This document shows, piece by piece, positions 1 to 5,665 of a stretch of 7,159 nt of DNA (its first letter is position 1; the number at the start of each line of letters is the position of its first letter). This DNA comes from Candidatus Woesearchaeota archaeon (GTDB lineage Archaea > Nanobdellota > Nanobdellia > Woesearchaeales > JACQSR01). The notes under the pieces were generated by a model. It did no database searches, had not been told where the DNA came from, and was given only the letters and a program-made list of their open reading frames with translations. A program made the position numbers and the translations under genes. The stretch lies in NCBI GenBank assembly GCA_023255615.1, contig JAHFLI010000062.1, positions 1-7,159 of the forward strand, read 5' to 3'.

Positions 1-436
1 TGATGTCCTCGTTATCAGAATCAATCGTTTCAGAAGGAAGAGTATATTTTTTTACCTCCGGTGAAAGATGTTGAAGAGGAAAAGGTATTTTCCGATCAAT
101 TTGGACGGGGTGATAAAATGTTTTTACCGTTGAAGAAACTAAAAAAGAAGGGTCTGGTGGTACGGTATCCCACTGAAAATGAAGACTATCTTGAACAAGA
201 TCAGCATGAGGGTTGGTGTATTGAGAGATCACTCGTTGAGCATCACCATCACGAGGAAAAAAAGAAAGATTCACTTCCAATTCTTTTATCACGGCATCAT
301 TTCCTGTATGAATGATTCGAATCGGAGCGGAAATATTCAAATCGATAATAAGAGATTCAGCAGTATAGAGATCAGATTGAGCGCTCACGATAGGAAAAAA
401 GAGAATAAACATACAGAGAAGACAAACAAATCTCAT
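1..436 (-). CDS. Secreted protein, probable transglutaminase-like family, N-terminal part only
   Basis: Reading the minus strand from ATG at 434-436 gives 145 uninterrupted codons that run off the left edge, so the C-terminal part is missing. Residues 1-20 form a classic signal peptide: Arg2, a hydrophobic core (residues 4-17), then a VSAQ cleavage region, so the protein is probably exported or membrane-anchored. The rest is a beta-rich extracellular-type segment. The stretch around residues 102-140 (VKTF, KIPFPLQHL, then PSETIDSDNEDI) resembles, from memory, the region ahead of the transglutaminase-like catalytic domain in DPANN archaeal proteins. The Cys-His-Asp core itself would lie outside the window, so the family is an inference. 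The gene starts 36 nt after the smc stop in the same direction and may be co-transcribed with it. No Shine-Dalgarno lies at normal spacing (an AAGGG is 19 nt upstream). The start is chosen because it begins the signal peptide. Confidence 0.72.
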   Translation of the reverse strand, partial: MRFVCLLCMFILFFPIVSAQSDLYTAESLIIDLNISAPIRIIHTGNDAVIKELEVNLSFFPRDGDAQRVISQYTNPHADLVQDSLHFQWDTVPPDPSFLVSSTVKTFYHPVQIDRKIPFPLQHLSPEVKKYTLPSETIDSDNEDI

Positions 437-472
437 AATCGAATCTGCAGAAATTCCCTTATTAAATCTTTG

Positions 473-3400
473 CTAAAGCTTCAAACTCACCAGCTGAGAA
501 ATCCCATGCTCGTTCATAGAAACACCGTAGAGCGTATCAGCTTCAGAGATAATAGAATCATTATGCGAAATCATAATATACTGTGCTTTATCTGAATACC
601 TCCTAATAATCTTCGCAAGTTTATCTGAATTGTGCTTGTCAAGCGCGGCATCAACCTCATCGAGAACATAAAAGGAGGCAGGTTCAAAATCCTGTATGCA
701 AAAGATGAATGCTAATGCGGTCATCGTCTTTTCTCCACCCGAGAGGCTGCGAATATCCAAGAATTTATTTCCAACCAAGCGAACTTTAATCATGACACCC
801 GTCTCAAACAGATTATTTTCGTCTTCGAGTTCAAGAACAGCTTCACCTTTAGTGGAAAGAGTTGAAAAGATTTTCTGAAAATTCTCGCTGACTAAATGGT
901 ACGTGCTCAAGAAAAGATCTTTCTTCTTCAAATCGATCTCTTTCATCAATCCCATGACATCTTCCCGTTCCTTGTTCAACGTATCTTTCTTTTCTTGAAG
1001 GGAATTGTATTCTTTTTCAACCTCTTCATAAATTTCCAGTGCGCGCATATTCACAGCGCCAATTTCAGACTTCATCGTTTCAAATTTCGCAATGTCTCGT
1101 TTGAGCTCTTCCTCGGTTTTCGTGGAAAACAACTTCACTCCCTCATACTGTTCAAATTCTTTTTGAAGACCTGCAAGTTGACCAATATGTTCTGCACTTT
1201 TGAGAGAAAAAGTATTCATACGGATTTCCACGTGCCTGCTCTCATCAACTTTCGTAGAAATCAGTCGGTCATTCTTCGAAATCAATTCGTCAATTTGAAT
1301 GCGTTTTTGAAAGAGTGCTTTGAACTGTTCTCGGAACTTTTCAGATGCCTTCTCTTTTTCTTGCAATAGTTTAACACTCTCTTTTTCCCATTTCTCAAGA
1401 TCTTTCAATTCCAGAATGAATGAATCACGTTCTTTTTCAATTTGCTTGATAATCATATGGGTCTTTTCAATCTCCGGACCATAAATACTCGATGATTGCA
1501 TCGTGATCGTCTTCATATCCCCTTCCATCTGTATGATGATTTCCGTCAAACTCTTGATCTTCTCTTCAAAGGTTGATAACTCTGCGAGAAGACGAGGATC
1601 CCGTAATTCCATAATTTTTCCTCGAAGTTCCTGTTTCTTAATTTTGAGTCCCGCAAGGGTTTTATTTTTTTCAGAAATAATACTGACAACATCATCGAGA
1701 TCTTTATCGAACTTCTTCATAGAGAGAAGAAGCTCCTCTTTTCGATGGAGCGATGCATCGGTATCTCCTGATTCAAGATGAAGGGACTTTTCCGTTTTGA
1801 TGATTTCTCCTTCCAAGGTTGCTTTCTTTTCTCGGAGCTGATGAATTGTATTTTCGTTCTCCTTTCTTTTTTTATCAAGAGTCGCTAACGCCCCTTCCAG
1901 AGAAGAAACTTCTCCTTCATTCTTGAAAATATCACTTGACAATTCTTTTTGTTTAAATCCGATACCTTCTTTTCTCCGTTCACGAAATCCACCTTGCATT
2001 GAGCCTGTTCTCTCAGTAATATCTCCTTCGAGAGTAACCATTTTCGCCGATCCAATACCAATTCTTCTTGCTACTTCAATATCATCGACAATAAGAGTGT
2101 TAGAGAAAATGTGTTGAAACGCCTTTTTGAACTTTGAATCAAAATCAACAAGCTCAACAGCAACGCCATGAGAACCGCGCGATTGAGCGAGCTTTTTAAC
2201 ATCAGCAGATGTTTCTCGTGCTTCAATTTTATTTAACGGGAGAAACGTTGCGATCCCCAACTTATTTTTCTTAAGATACTGAATGCAATCTGCTGCAACC
2301 TTATCGCTTTCCACAACAATACTCTTTAATCGCTGACCTGCTGCCATTTCAAGCGCGAGAGCATATGTTGAGCTCACATCTCCCAAATCAGCAACTGTTC
2401 CATAGACTCCTGCTAATTTTTTGCCAAGAATACTTCGAATGGCAACATCTCCTTGTTGTGTTTCTTTAATCTGTATTTCACGTGCATGAAGCCGTGCGAG
2501 TTCTTCTTGCGCTGAAGAAAGTTCATCTCGCATTTTACCTACTTGAGCCGCATAAGTAGAATCAAGATCAAGTGCTTTATTTAGTTCCAATGTTGTTTTC
2601 TTAAATTCATCTCGCTTCTTCTTAACTTCTTCAAGCTCTTGCTTATACTTTTTTGAAATCTCTGCTACTTTCTGAATCCGATCATCAATGATTGAGATCT
2701 CGTGCTGTAGGGAATCTTTCTCACGCAAAATGTTGTGCTGTTTCTCTCTCAGCTCGTTGATGTCTTTCTGTAATTCATCGGCTTTCTTGTCAAGCTCTTC
2801 AACATCCTTTTCGATATCTCCGGTTGATTGCAGCTTATGTTTTTCTCTGAGTTGAGTCAATCGCTTAGAAAAATCATCTCGTTCTTTCTTTCGTCCATCA
2901 ATTTCCTTTTCCAATCTTTTTTTCTGATCTGTCAACGAGTCAATATGTTTGCTGCTCTCCTGAATACTGTTTCCTAAATCTTCAATTCTCTTTTTTATTT
3001 TTTCAATCTCATTCTTGCATACATCTGAACGGGAATGCTTCCGCGCTTGATCAATTTTTAATGCTTCAATTTCTTTATTGAGGGTTACTTGTCCAACTTC
3101 TCCTCTCTCCTCAATATCTTTCGTGATCTTTTCAATCTCCTGCCTTTTTTCAAGATTATCTTTCCGCAATTCCTCGACCCGTGATTGTATCTTCTGGAGC
3201 TCTTCTTTTGCGTCTGACAATTTTTTCTCCATATCTTCTTTCTGCTTTGTTAAACGGTCAATCTGCAATTTTAGATAGGATGCTTTATTCTCGCGTATCT
3301 TATCATTCATTTCTTTATACTTCAATGCTTGATCACGATCTTTCTTCAATTCACGGAGATAGGCATTTCTCTCGGTAAGTACAATCTCGGCTTCCTTGAG

Positions 3401-3964
3401 CTTTTCATCAACTTTCTGGAGTTCATGCTCAGCCTTCTTTTTCTTATCTTCATAAATAGAAATTCCCGCGACTTCCTCAATCAATTGTCGTCGTTCAATA
3501 GGATGCATCTCAACGAAATGCATAATGTCTCCTTGAAGGATGATATTGTGACCATCTGGATTTACTTTTGCTGCAGCAAGTAAATCCACCACCTGCTGCC
3601 TTGTTGAAACTTTATCATTAATTTTGTATATTGATTGTCCGGATTCCTTAACTATCCTCGAAATTTTTACTTGTTCATTTTCAACAGGAAATTGTTTTTT
3701 TGCGTTATCAAAGAAAATGCTTACTTCTCCTGGAGTTGAGCCTTTTTTACTCTTTCCACCATTGTAAATAAGGTTTGAAGATTTCTCAGCTCGCATTGAT
3801 TTGGACGATGTTTTTCCAAGAACAAAACTTAAACTATCGAGGACATTGCTTTTACCGCTCCCATTCGGTCCTAAAATACAGTTAAACTTCTCTCCAAACA
3901 GAAGTTCAGTGTGCTTCCCAAACGACTTGAAGCCGTTCATAGTCATTTTTTTGATTATTGTCAT
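473..3964 (-). CDS. smc: Chromosome segregation protein SMC
   Basis: A 1163-residue structural maintenance of chromosomes ATPase, the usual size for prokaryotic SMC. It dimerises through its hinge and uses ATP to organise and help segregate the chromosome. Visible in order: the GFKSFG start motif (residues 11-16); Walker A GPNGSGKS (32-39); Q-loop NIILQGD with Gln144; a first coiled coil rich in Lys/Glu (about 170-510); a globular hinge (about 515-675) with VYGTVADL at 520 and the ALALEMAAGQRL core; a second coiled coil (about 680-1020); the ABC signature LSGGEK (1074-1079); Walker B with D-loop, LDEVDAALD (1101-1109); and His1134 of the switch motif ISHND. All ATPase residues are present. 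The first ATG is preferred over Met7 and Met9 because archaeal SMCs have a short segment before GFKSF. The gene lies 113 nt after rnhB. No scpA kleisin gene is seen next to it; the downstream gene is a secreted protein. Confidence 0.97.
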   Translation of the reverse strand: MTIIKKMTMNGFKSFGKHTELLFGEKFNCILGPNGSGKSNVLDSLSFVLGKTSSKSMRAEKSSNLIYNGGKSKKGSTPGEVSIFFDNAKKQFPVENEQVKISRIVKESGQSIYKINDKVSTRQQVVDLLAAAKVNPDGHNIILQGDIMHFVEMHPIERRQLIEEVAGISIYEDKKKKAEHELQKVDEKLKEAEIVLTERNAYLRELKKDRDQALKYKEMNDKIRENKASYLKLQIDRLTKQKEDMEKKLSDAKEELQKIQSRVEELRKDNLEKRQEIEKITKDIEERGEVGQVTLNKEIEALKIDQARKHSRSDVCKNEIEKIKKRIEDLGNSIQESSKHIDSLTDQKKRLEKEIDGRKKERDDFSKRLTQLREKHKLQSTGDIEKDVEELDKKADELQKDINELREKQHNILREKDSLQHEISIIDDRIQKVAEISKKYKQELEEVKKKRDEFKKTTLELNKALDLDSTYAAQVGKMRDELSSAQEELARLHAREIQIKETQQGDVAIRSILGKKLAGVYGTVADLGDVSSTYALALEMAAGQRLKSIVVESDKVAADCIQYLKKNKLGIATFLPLNKIEARETSADVKKLAQSRGSHGVAVELVDFDSKFKKAFQHIFSNTLIVDDIEVARRIGIGSAKMVTLEGDITERTGSMQGGFRERRKEGIGFKQKELSSDIFKNEGEVSSLEGALATLDKKRKENENTIHQLREKKATLEGEIIKTEKSLHLESGDTDASLHRKEELLLSMKKFDKDLDDVVSIISEKNKTLAGLKIKKQELRGKIMELRDPRLLAELSTFEEKIKSLTEIIIQMEGDMKTITMQSSSIYGPEIEKTHMIIKQIEKERDSFILELKDLEKWEKESVKLLQEKEKASEKFREQFKALFQKRIQIDELISKNDRLISTKVDESRHVEIRMNTFSLKSAEHIGQLAGLQKEFEQYEGVKLFSTKTEEELKRDIAKFETMKSEIGAVNMRALEIYEEVEKEYNSLQEKKDTLNKEREDVMGLMKEIDLKKKDLFLSTYHLVSENFQKIFSTLSTKGEAVLELEDENNLFETGVMIKVRLVGNKFLDIRSLSGGEKTMTALAFIFCIQDFEPASFYVLDEVDAALDKHNSDKLAKIIRRYSDKAQYIMISHNDSIISEADTLYGVSMNEHGISQLVSLKL

Positions 3965-3990
3965 GCCTTACGGTAGCAGGAAAAAACTCC

Positions 3991-3998
3991 TTTTTAAA
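3991..3998 (-). promoter_or_regulatory. Possible TATA box of smc
   Basis: The minus strand reads TTTAAAAA here, centred about 30 bases upstream of the smc ATG at 3964. Archaeal transcription starts about 25-27 bases after the TATA centre, so the transcript would begin only a few bases before the ATG, giving a near-leaderless mRNA. That fits the lack of a good Shine-Dalgarno (only AAGG touching the start codon). The motif is a weak match in an AT-rich gap, and read-through from rnhB remains possible. Confidence 0.35.
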
Positions 3999-4064
3999 TG
4001 TTGTTGCTTATTTCAACTTATTTTCAAAGATTGATGTGAGAATTGGTCGTTAATAAATGTAGTC

Positions 4065-4070
4065 AAAAAA
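4065..4070 (-). terminator. Possible T-tract terminator after rnhB
   Basis: Six consecutive T on the minus strand begin 8 nt after the rnhB stop codon. Archaeal RNA polymerase terminates at short T-runs without needing a hairpin. The run is short and the region is AT-rich, so this is tentative. Confidence 0.3.
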
Positions 4071-4077
4071 CCATGCA

Positions 4078-4731
4078 TTAAAACTCCCCTAATTTTTTTT
4101 GATTTCTTCTCTCTTCCAAATCCTTCACCGATGCCCAACTCTTTCGAATAATCTCTTGATACTTTTTCTCCCGATAATTTTTTTCCAAGAATAAAACTGT
4201 TCGAGGATCAGAAGGATACCCAGAGCCGAAATCAACCCCAAATTCTTTCTTGAGTTTCTCAATTTCACGATCTCTCGTTACTTTTGCAATAATGGACGCA
4301 GCGCTGACCACCGGGTAAAGGGCGTCTGCTTTGTGTTCTGCTTGAATCGCAACCTCTTTCATTACTTTTTTCTCAATATATGAAGAATATGCTTTGATAT
4401 TATTACTCGGACAATCTAAAAAAGCAATGTCGGGCTTGAACTCATTAATCATCTGAATCGTTGCATCAGCCTCCAACCAATTTAAGTTATGTCGTGCGAC
4501 TGCGTCGTCAACTTGTTGTGGAGAATAAAGAATAACCTTGAAGGATGTTGCAATTTTTATAATACCCTCATACAAGTCTTCTCGTTGAAATGAAGTAAGC
4601 ATTTTAGAATCCTTTGCTCCAATATCTCGCAATAATTCTTCTTTATCTTTATCAATAAGAACTCCACCCATGACTAACGGACCGATGACTGGACCTCGTC
4701 CTGCATCATCCACACCAAGAATAGTAACCAT
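4078..4731 (-). CDS. rnhB: Ribonuclease HII
   Basis: Type 2 RNase H, which cuts the RNA strand of RNA-DNA hybrids and nicks at single ribonucleotides in DNA, acting in primer and ribonucleotide removal. Counted from ATG at 4731 it has 217 residues, a usual archaeal length. The N-terminal motif reads GVDDAGRGPVIGP: Asp8 is the first catalytic acid, and the second, normally Glu, is Asp9. The other acids are Asp106 (AFLDCP) and Asp136 (EHKAD), followed by YPVVSAASIIAKVTRD and the GSGYPSDP motif (169-176) with Tyr172, which in the family helps recognise the RNA-DNA junction. The last seven residues, QKKLGEF, resemble a PCNA-interacting peptide. A TTG nine bases upstream (4740) would add three residues. 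ATG is preferred because a TTTAAATT box lies about 26 bases before it, which suits a leaderless transcript, and because archaeal homologues start a few residues before GVDEAGRG. Confidence 0.95.
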   Translation of the reverse strand: MVTILGVDDAGRGPVIGPLVMGGVLIDKDKEELLRDIGAKDSKMLTSFQREDLYEGIIKIATSFKVILYSPQQVDDAVARHNLNWLEADATIQMINEFKPDIAFLDCPSNNIKAYSSYIEKKVMKEVAIQAEHKADALYPVVSAASIIAKVTRDREIEKLKKEFGVDFGSGYPSDPRTVLFLEKNYREKKYQEIIRKSWASVKDLEERRNQKKLGEF

Positions 4732-4753
4732 TTCTTTCAAAGAACATCATTCG

Positions 4754-4761
4754 AATTTAAA
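4754..4761 (-). promoter_or_regulatory. Possible TATA box of rnhB
   Basis: TTTAAATT on the minus strand is centred 26.5 bases upstream of the rnhB ATG at 4731, which would place the transcription start at or beside the start codon. It lies 9 nt past the 3' end of the initiator tRNA, so rnhB may instead be read through from the tRNA promoter. The motif is only a partial match to the archaeal consensus. Confidence 0.35.
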
Positions 4762-4769
4762 GATTATGA

Positions 4770-4857
4770 TAGCGGGGAGTGGATTTGAACCACCGACCTA
4801 TGGGTGTCGCAGAAAACGTATGAGCCCATCGGGCACTCCTGGCTGCCCTACCCCGCT
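4770..4857 (-). tRNA. Initiator tRNA-Met (CAU) with a 13-nt intron
   Basis: A complete cloverleaf on the minus strand: acceptor AGCGGGG (4857-4851) pairs with CCCCGCT (4777-4771), with discriminator A at 4770. The D stem is GGGC/GCCC, the anticodon stem ATGGG/CCCAT, and the T arm GGTGG-TTCAAAT-CCACT. The anticodon CAT is at 4822-4820. The A1:U72 pair and the three G:C pairs at 29-31:39-41 mark it as an initiator rather than elongator Met tRNA, matching archaeal initiator tRNAs. The anticodon loop is interrupted after A37 (4819) by a 13-nt intron at 4818-4806, leaving a 75-nt mature body. No CCA is encoded; ATCA follows the acceptor. The gene lies 60 nt downstream of vapC and 38 nt upstream of the rnhB ATG, with no T-tract terminator after it. 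Confidence 0.95.
4806..4818 (-). other. Intron in initiator tRNA-Met, canonical 37/38 site
   Basis: These 13 nt separate A37 (4819) from A38 (4805). The precursor can form a small bulge-helix-bulge. Residues 32-35 (CUCA) face intron UGCG (4811-4808), with three pairs and one U-C mismatch. A 3-nt bulge U36-A37-C4818 lies on the 5' side and A4807-C4806-A38 on the 3' side. One G-C pair closes a UUUU loop. Each bulge is cut after its second base, as archaeal splicing endonuclease does. I inferred the fold by hand. Confidence 0.85.
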
Positions 4858-4882
4858 GTATACTCGAGAAACCCCGACATGA

Positions 4883-4890
4883 TTTATAAA
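4883..4890 (-). promoter_or_regulatory. TATA box of tRNA-iMet
   Basis: TTTATAAA on the minus strand matches the archaeal TATA consensus and is centred 29.5 bases upstream of the mature tRNA 5' end, so transcription should start about 3 nt before the tRNA. The tRNA-Ser gene has the same box at exactly the same distance. It lies within the 60-nt gap after vapC, so this tRNA does not depend on vapBC transcription. Confidence 0.8.
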
Positions 4891-4917
4891 AGTATCTTTT
4901 TTGCCTTAGAAATAGAC

Positions 4918-5304
4918 CTAGTAGGTTTCAACAGATAAGTCTGGAATTCGAGAAAAATGGCTCACATTTCGTGTAACAATTTTATTTATCTTATGGCTTA
5001 TTAGTATTCCAGCAATGAGGCAGTCATTATCTGGGATTTTTACTCCTTTGTGAATAAGTTGGGAAGAGATTTCCGCTGATTGAATAATCCCGGCGTCATT
5101 CAACGGGAGAACTCGAATCTCTTCAAAGAGATGAATAATCTGTGCAATTTTCGAGGATGGCGCATGAGCTAAAAACAATCCACGGATGATTTCATACATA
5201 TTAATTTGCGTCGTAAAAAGGGGGTCTTTTCCCTGCAAAATCTGCTTTGTTTCTTCCTGACCATTAAGCAGATCAATGAGGAATGTAGTATCAAGAGCTT
5301 TCAT
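4918..5304 (-). CDS. vapC: VapC toxin, PIN-domain ribonuclease
   Basis: A 128-residue PIN-domain protein, the usual VapC size. VapC toxins are magnesium-dependent RNases, and several characterised ones cut tRNAs, including initiator tRNA, and so stop translation. The acidic active site is complete: Asp5 in ALDTTFLIDLL, Glu38 in NMYEIIRG, Asp94 in IPDNDCLIAG, and the late TRNVSHF motif with Asn113. The ending (RIPDLSVETY) is typical of archaeal members, so the gene looks intact and functional. Its ATG lies inside vapB, with a 14-nt overlap in a different frame. GGGAG sits 8 nt before it inside the antitoxin gene, so translation is probably coupled to VapB, which should bind and inhibit it. It is followed by the initiator tRNA gene. 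The real substrate cannot be read from the sequence. Confidence 0.92.
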   Translation of the reverse strand: MKALDTTFLIDLLNGQEETKQILQGKDPLFTTQINMYEIIRGLFLAHAPSSKIAQIIHLFEEIRVLPLNDAGIIQSAEISSQLIHKGVKIPDNDCLIAGILISHKINKIVTRNVSHFSRIPDLSVETY

Positions 5305-5533
5305 TGATCTGCTCCCGAAGACGACGAATATTAAAACCCTGAATCTTCTTCAAATCTTTTTTTATCCGTTTTGTTTCTCTATCTGTCAACAACCCAAAAT
5401 AACCCATCAGGTTTCGACTTTTATGAGGTGAAAGAAGACGCTGTATCTCTTGAGAGAAACTTTCGTCTTTGAGTTTATTCTGCAGTAAAAGGTGATATGC
5501 ATTTTCAGTTATGGTCAATGTTTTGGTCACCAT
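5291..5533 (-). CDS. vapB: VapB antitoxin
   Basis: An 80-residue protein of the archaeal VapB family (DUF217/UPF0330-like). The N-terminus MVTKTLTITENAYHLLLQNK, then ESFSQEIQRLL, is the family pattern: a short DNA-binding strand-helix-helix that dimerises on its own operator. The GYFGLL segment (44-49) and the basic C-terminal tail (about residues 50-80) should wrap around and block the VapC active site. The gene overlaps vapC by 14 nt, the usual antitoxin-first layout that keeps antitoxin in excess. The ATG at 5533 is supported by GGGGGT at 5546-5541, which pairs fully with the anti-Shine-Dalgarno apart from one G-U, 7 nt upstream. A palindromic operator candidate overlaps its promoter, so autorepression by VapB or VapBC is likely. 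Confidence 0.85.
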   Translation of the reverse strand: MVTKTLTITENAYHLLLQNKLKDESFSQEIQRLLSPHKSRNLMGYFGLLTDRETKRIKKDLKKIQGFNIRRLREQINESS

Positions 5534-5536
5534 AAA

Positions 5537-5574
5537 AAAGACCCCCTTAATTTTCTAAGGTTCAAAAAGTCTTT
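5537..5574 (-). promoter_or_regulatory. Stem-loop in the vapB leader enclosing the Shine-Dalgarno
   Basis: In the transcript, AAAGAC (5574-5569) pairs with GTCTTT (5542-5537). Inside it, CCTTA (5560-5556) pairs with TAAGG (5549-5545) around a 6-nt loop. The GGGGGT ribosome-binding site (5546-5541) lies partly in the 3' strands of both stems, so the fold could lower vapB translation. The pairing is clear by eye but its stability is uncalculated. The T-run before the ATG also makes it look terminator-like. Confidence 0.45.
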
Positions 5575-5592
5575 CATTTTACCCATGAAACA

Positions 5593-5612
5593 TACGTGTA
5601 CACGTACGTGTA
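5593..5612. promoter_or_regulatory. Candidate vapBC operator: two interleaved 14-bp palindromes
   Basis: Two perfect 14-bp palindromes share eight bases: TACGTGTACACGTA (5593-5606) and TACACGTACGTGTA (5599-5612). Equivalently, TACGTGTA is directly repeated 12 bp apart. The array starts within the TATA box and covers the gap to the expected start site, ideal for blocking the promoter. Autoregulation by antitoxin dimers is general for vapBC; this particular site is inferred. Confidence 0.7.
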
Positions 5613-5618
5613 TATAAA
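5611..5618 (-). promoter_or_regulatory. TATA box of vapBC
   Basis: TTTATATA on the minus strand, preceded by the A-rich GTAAAG as a possible TFB-recognition element. The expected start is near 5588, giving a 5' leader of about 55 nt, long enough for the Shine-Dalgarno and leader hairpin. The palindromic operator overlaps its downstream end. Confidence 0.75.
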
Positions 5619-5630
5619 CTTTACTAGGCT

Positions 5631-5648
5631 ATATCTCTCTACAGATAT
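5631..5648. repeat. Small inverted repeat between the tRNA-Ser terminator and vapBC promoter
   Basis: ATATCT at 5631-5636 is repeated inverted as AGATAT at 5643-5648 around a 6-base spacer. It could be a weak hairpin after tRNA-Ser or an upstream element of vapBC. It is AT-rich and may be chance. Confidence 0.3.
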
Positions 5649-5651
5649 TCC

Positions 5652-5665
5652 AAGAAAAAGAAAAA
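5652..5665 (-). terminator. T-tract terminator of tRNA-Ser
   Basis: Directly after the discriminator base the minus strand reads TTTTTCTTTTTCTT. Runs of five T at a gene end are efficient archaeal terminators, so the tRNA-Ser transcript should end here, separating it from vapBC. Confidence 0.7.

Noticed and set aside
437..475. TAG read-through from smc into the secreted protein
   Set aside because: The two are in the same frame, with no other stop in the 12 codons after TAG, but a one-in-three chance explains it, smc is full length, and the next gene has its own signal peptide start.
61..595. Plus-strand open frames at 61-315 and 179-595
   Set aside because: They lie opposite the signal-peptide gene and the smc end, with low-complexity His/Lys/Glu runs and no family resemblance; the minus-strand frame has a proper signal peptide and a protein-like pattern.
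696..4034. Several plus-strand open frames of 60-157 codons within and just past smc
   Set aside because: They are antisense to an intact smc frame and are rich in Ser/Phe/Leu, as expected from the complement of Lys/Glu-rich coiled coil.
4729..4740. TTG at 4740 as the rnhB start
   Set aside because: It adds only three residues, is a weaker codon than the ATG at 4731, and would precede the expected leaderless start site.
4670..4882. Plus-strand open frame crossing the rnhB start and tRNA-iMet
   Set aside because: It runs antisense through a tRNA gene; phrases such as GSGFEPPTYGCR are the familiar false translation of an antisense tRNA.
5593..5612. TACGTGTA repeats as a CRISPR or mobile-element end
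   Set aside because: There are only two copies 12 bp apart, with no spacers, transposase or target duplication; position at the TATA box fits an operator.
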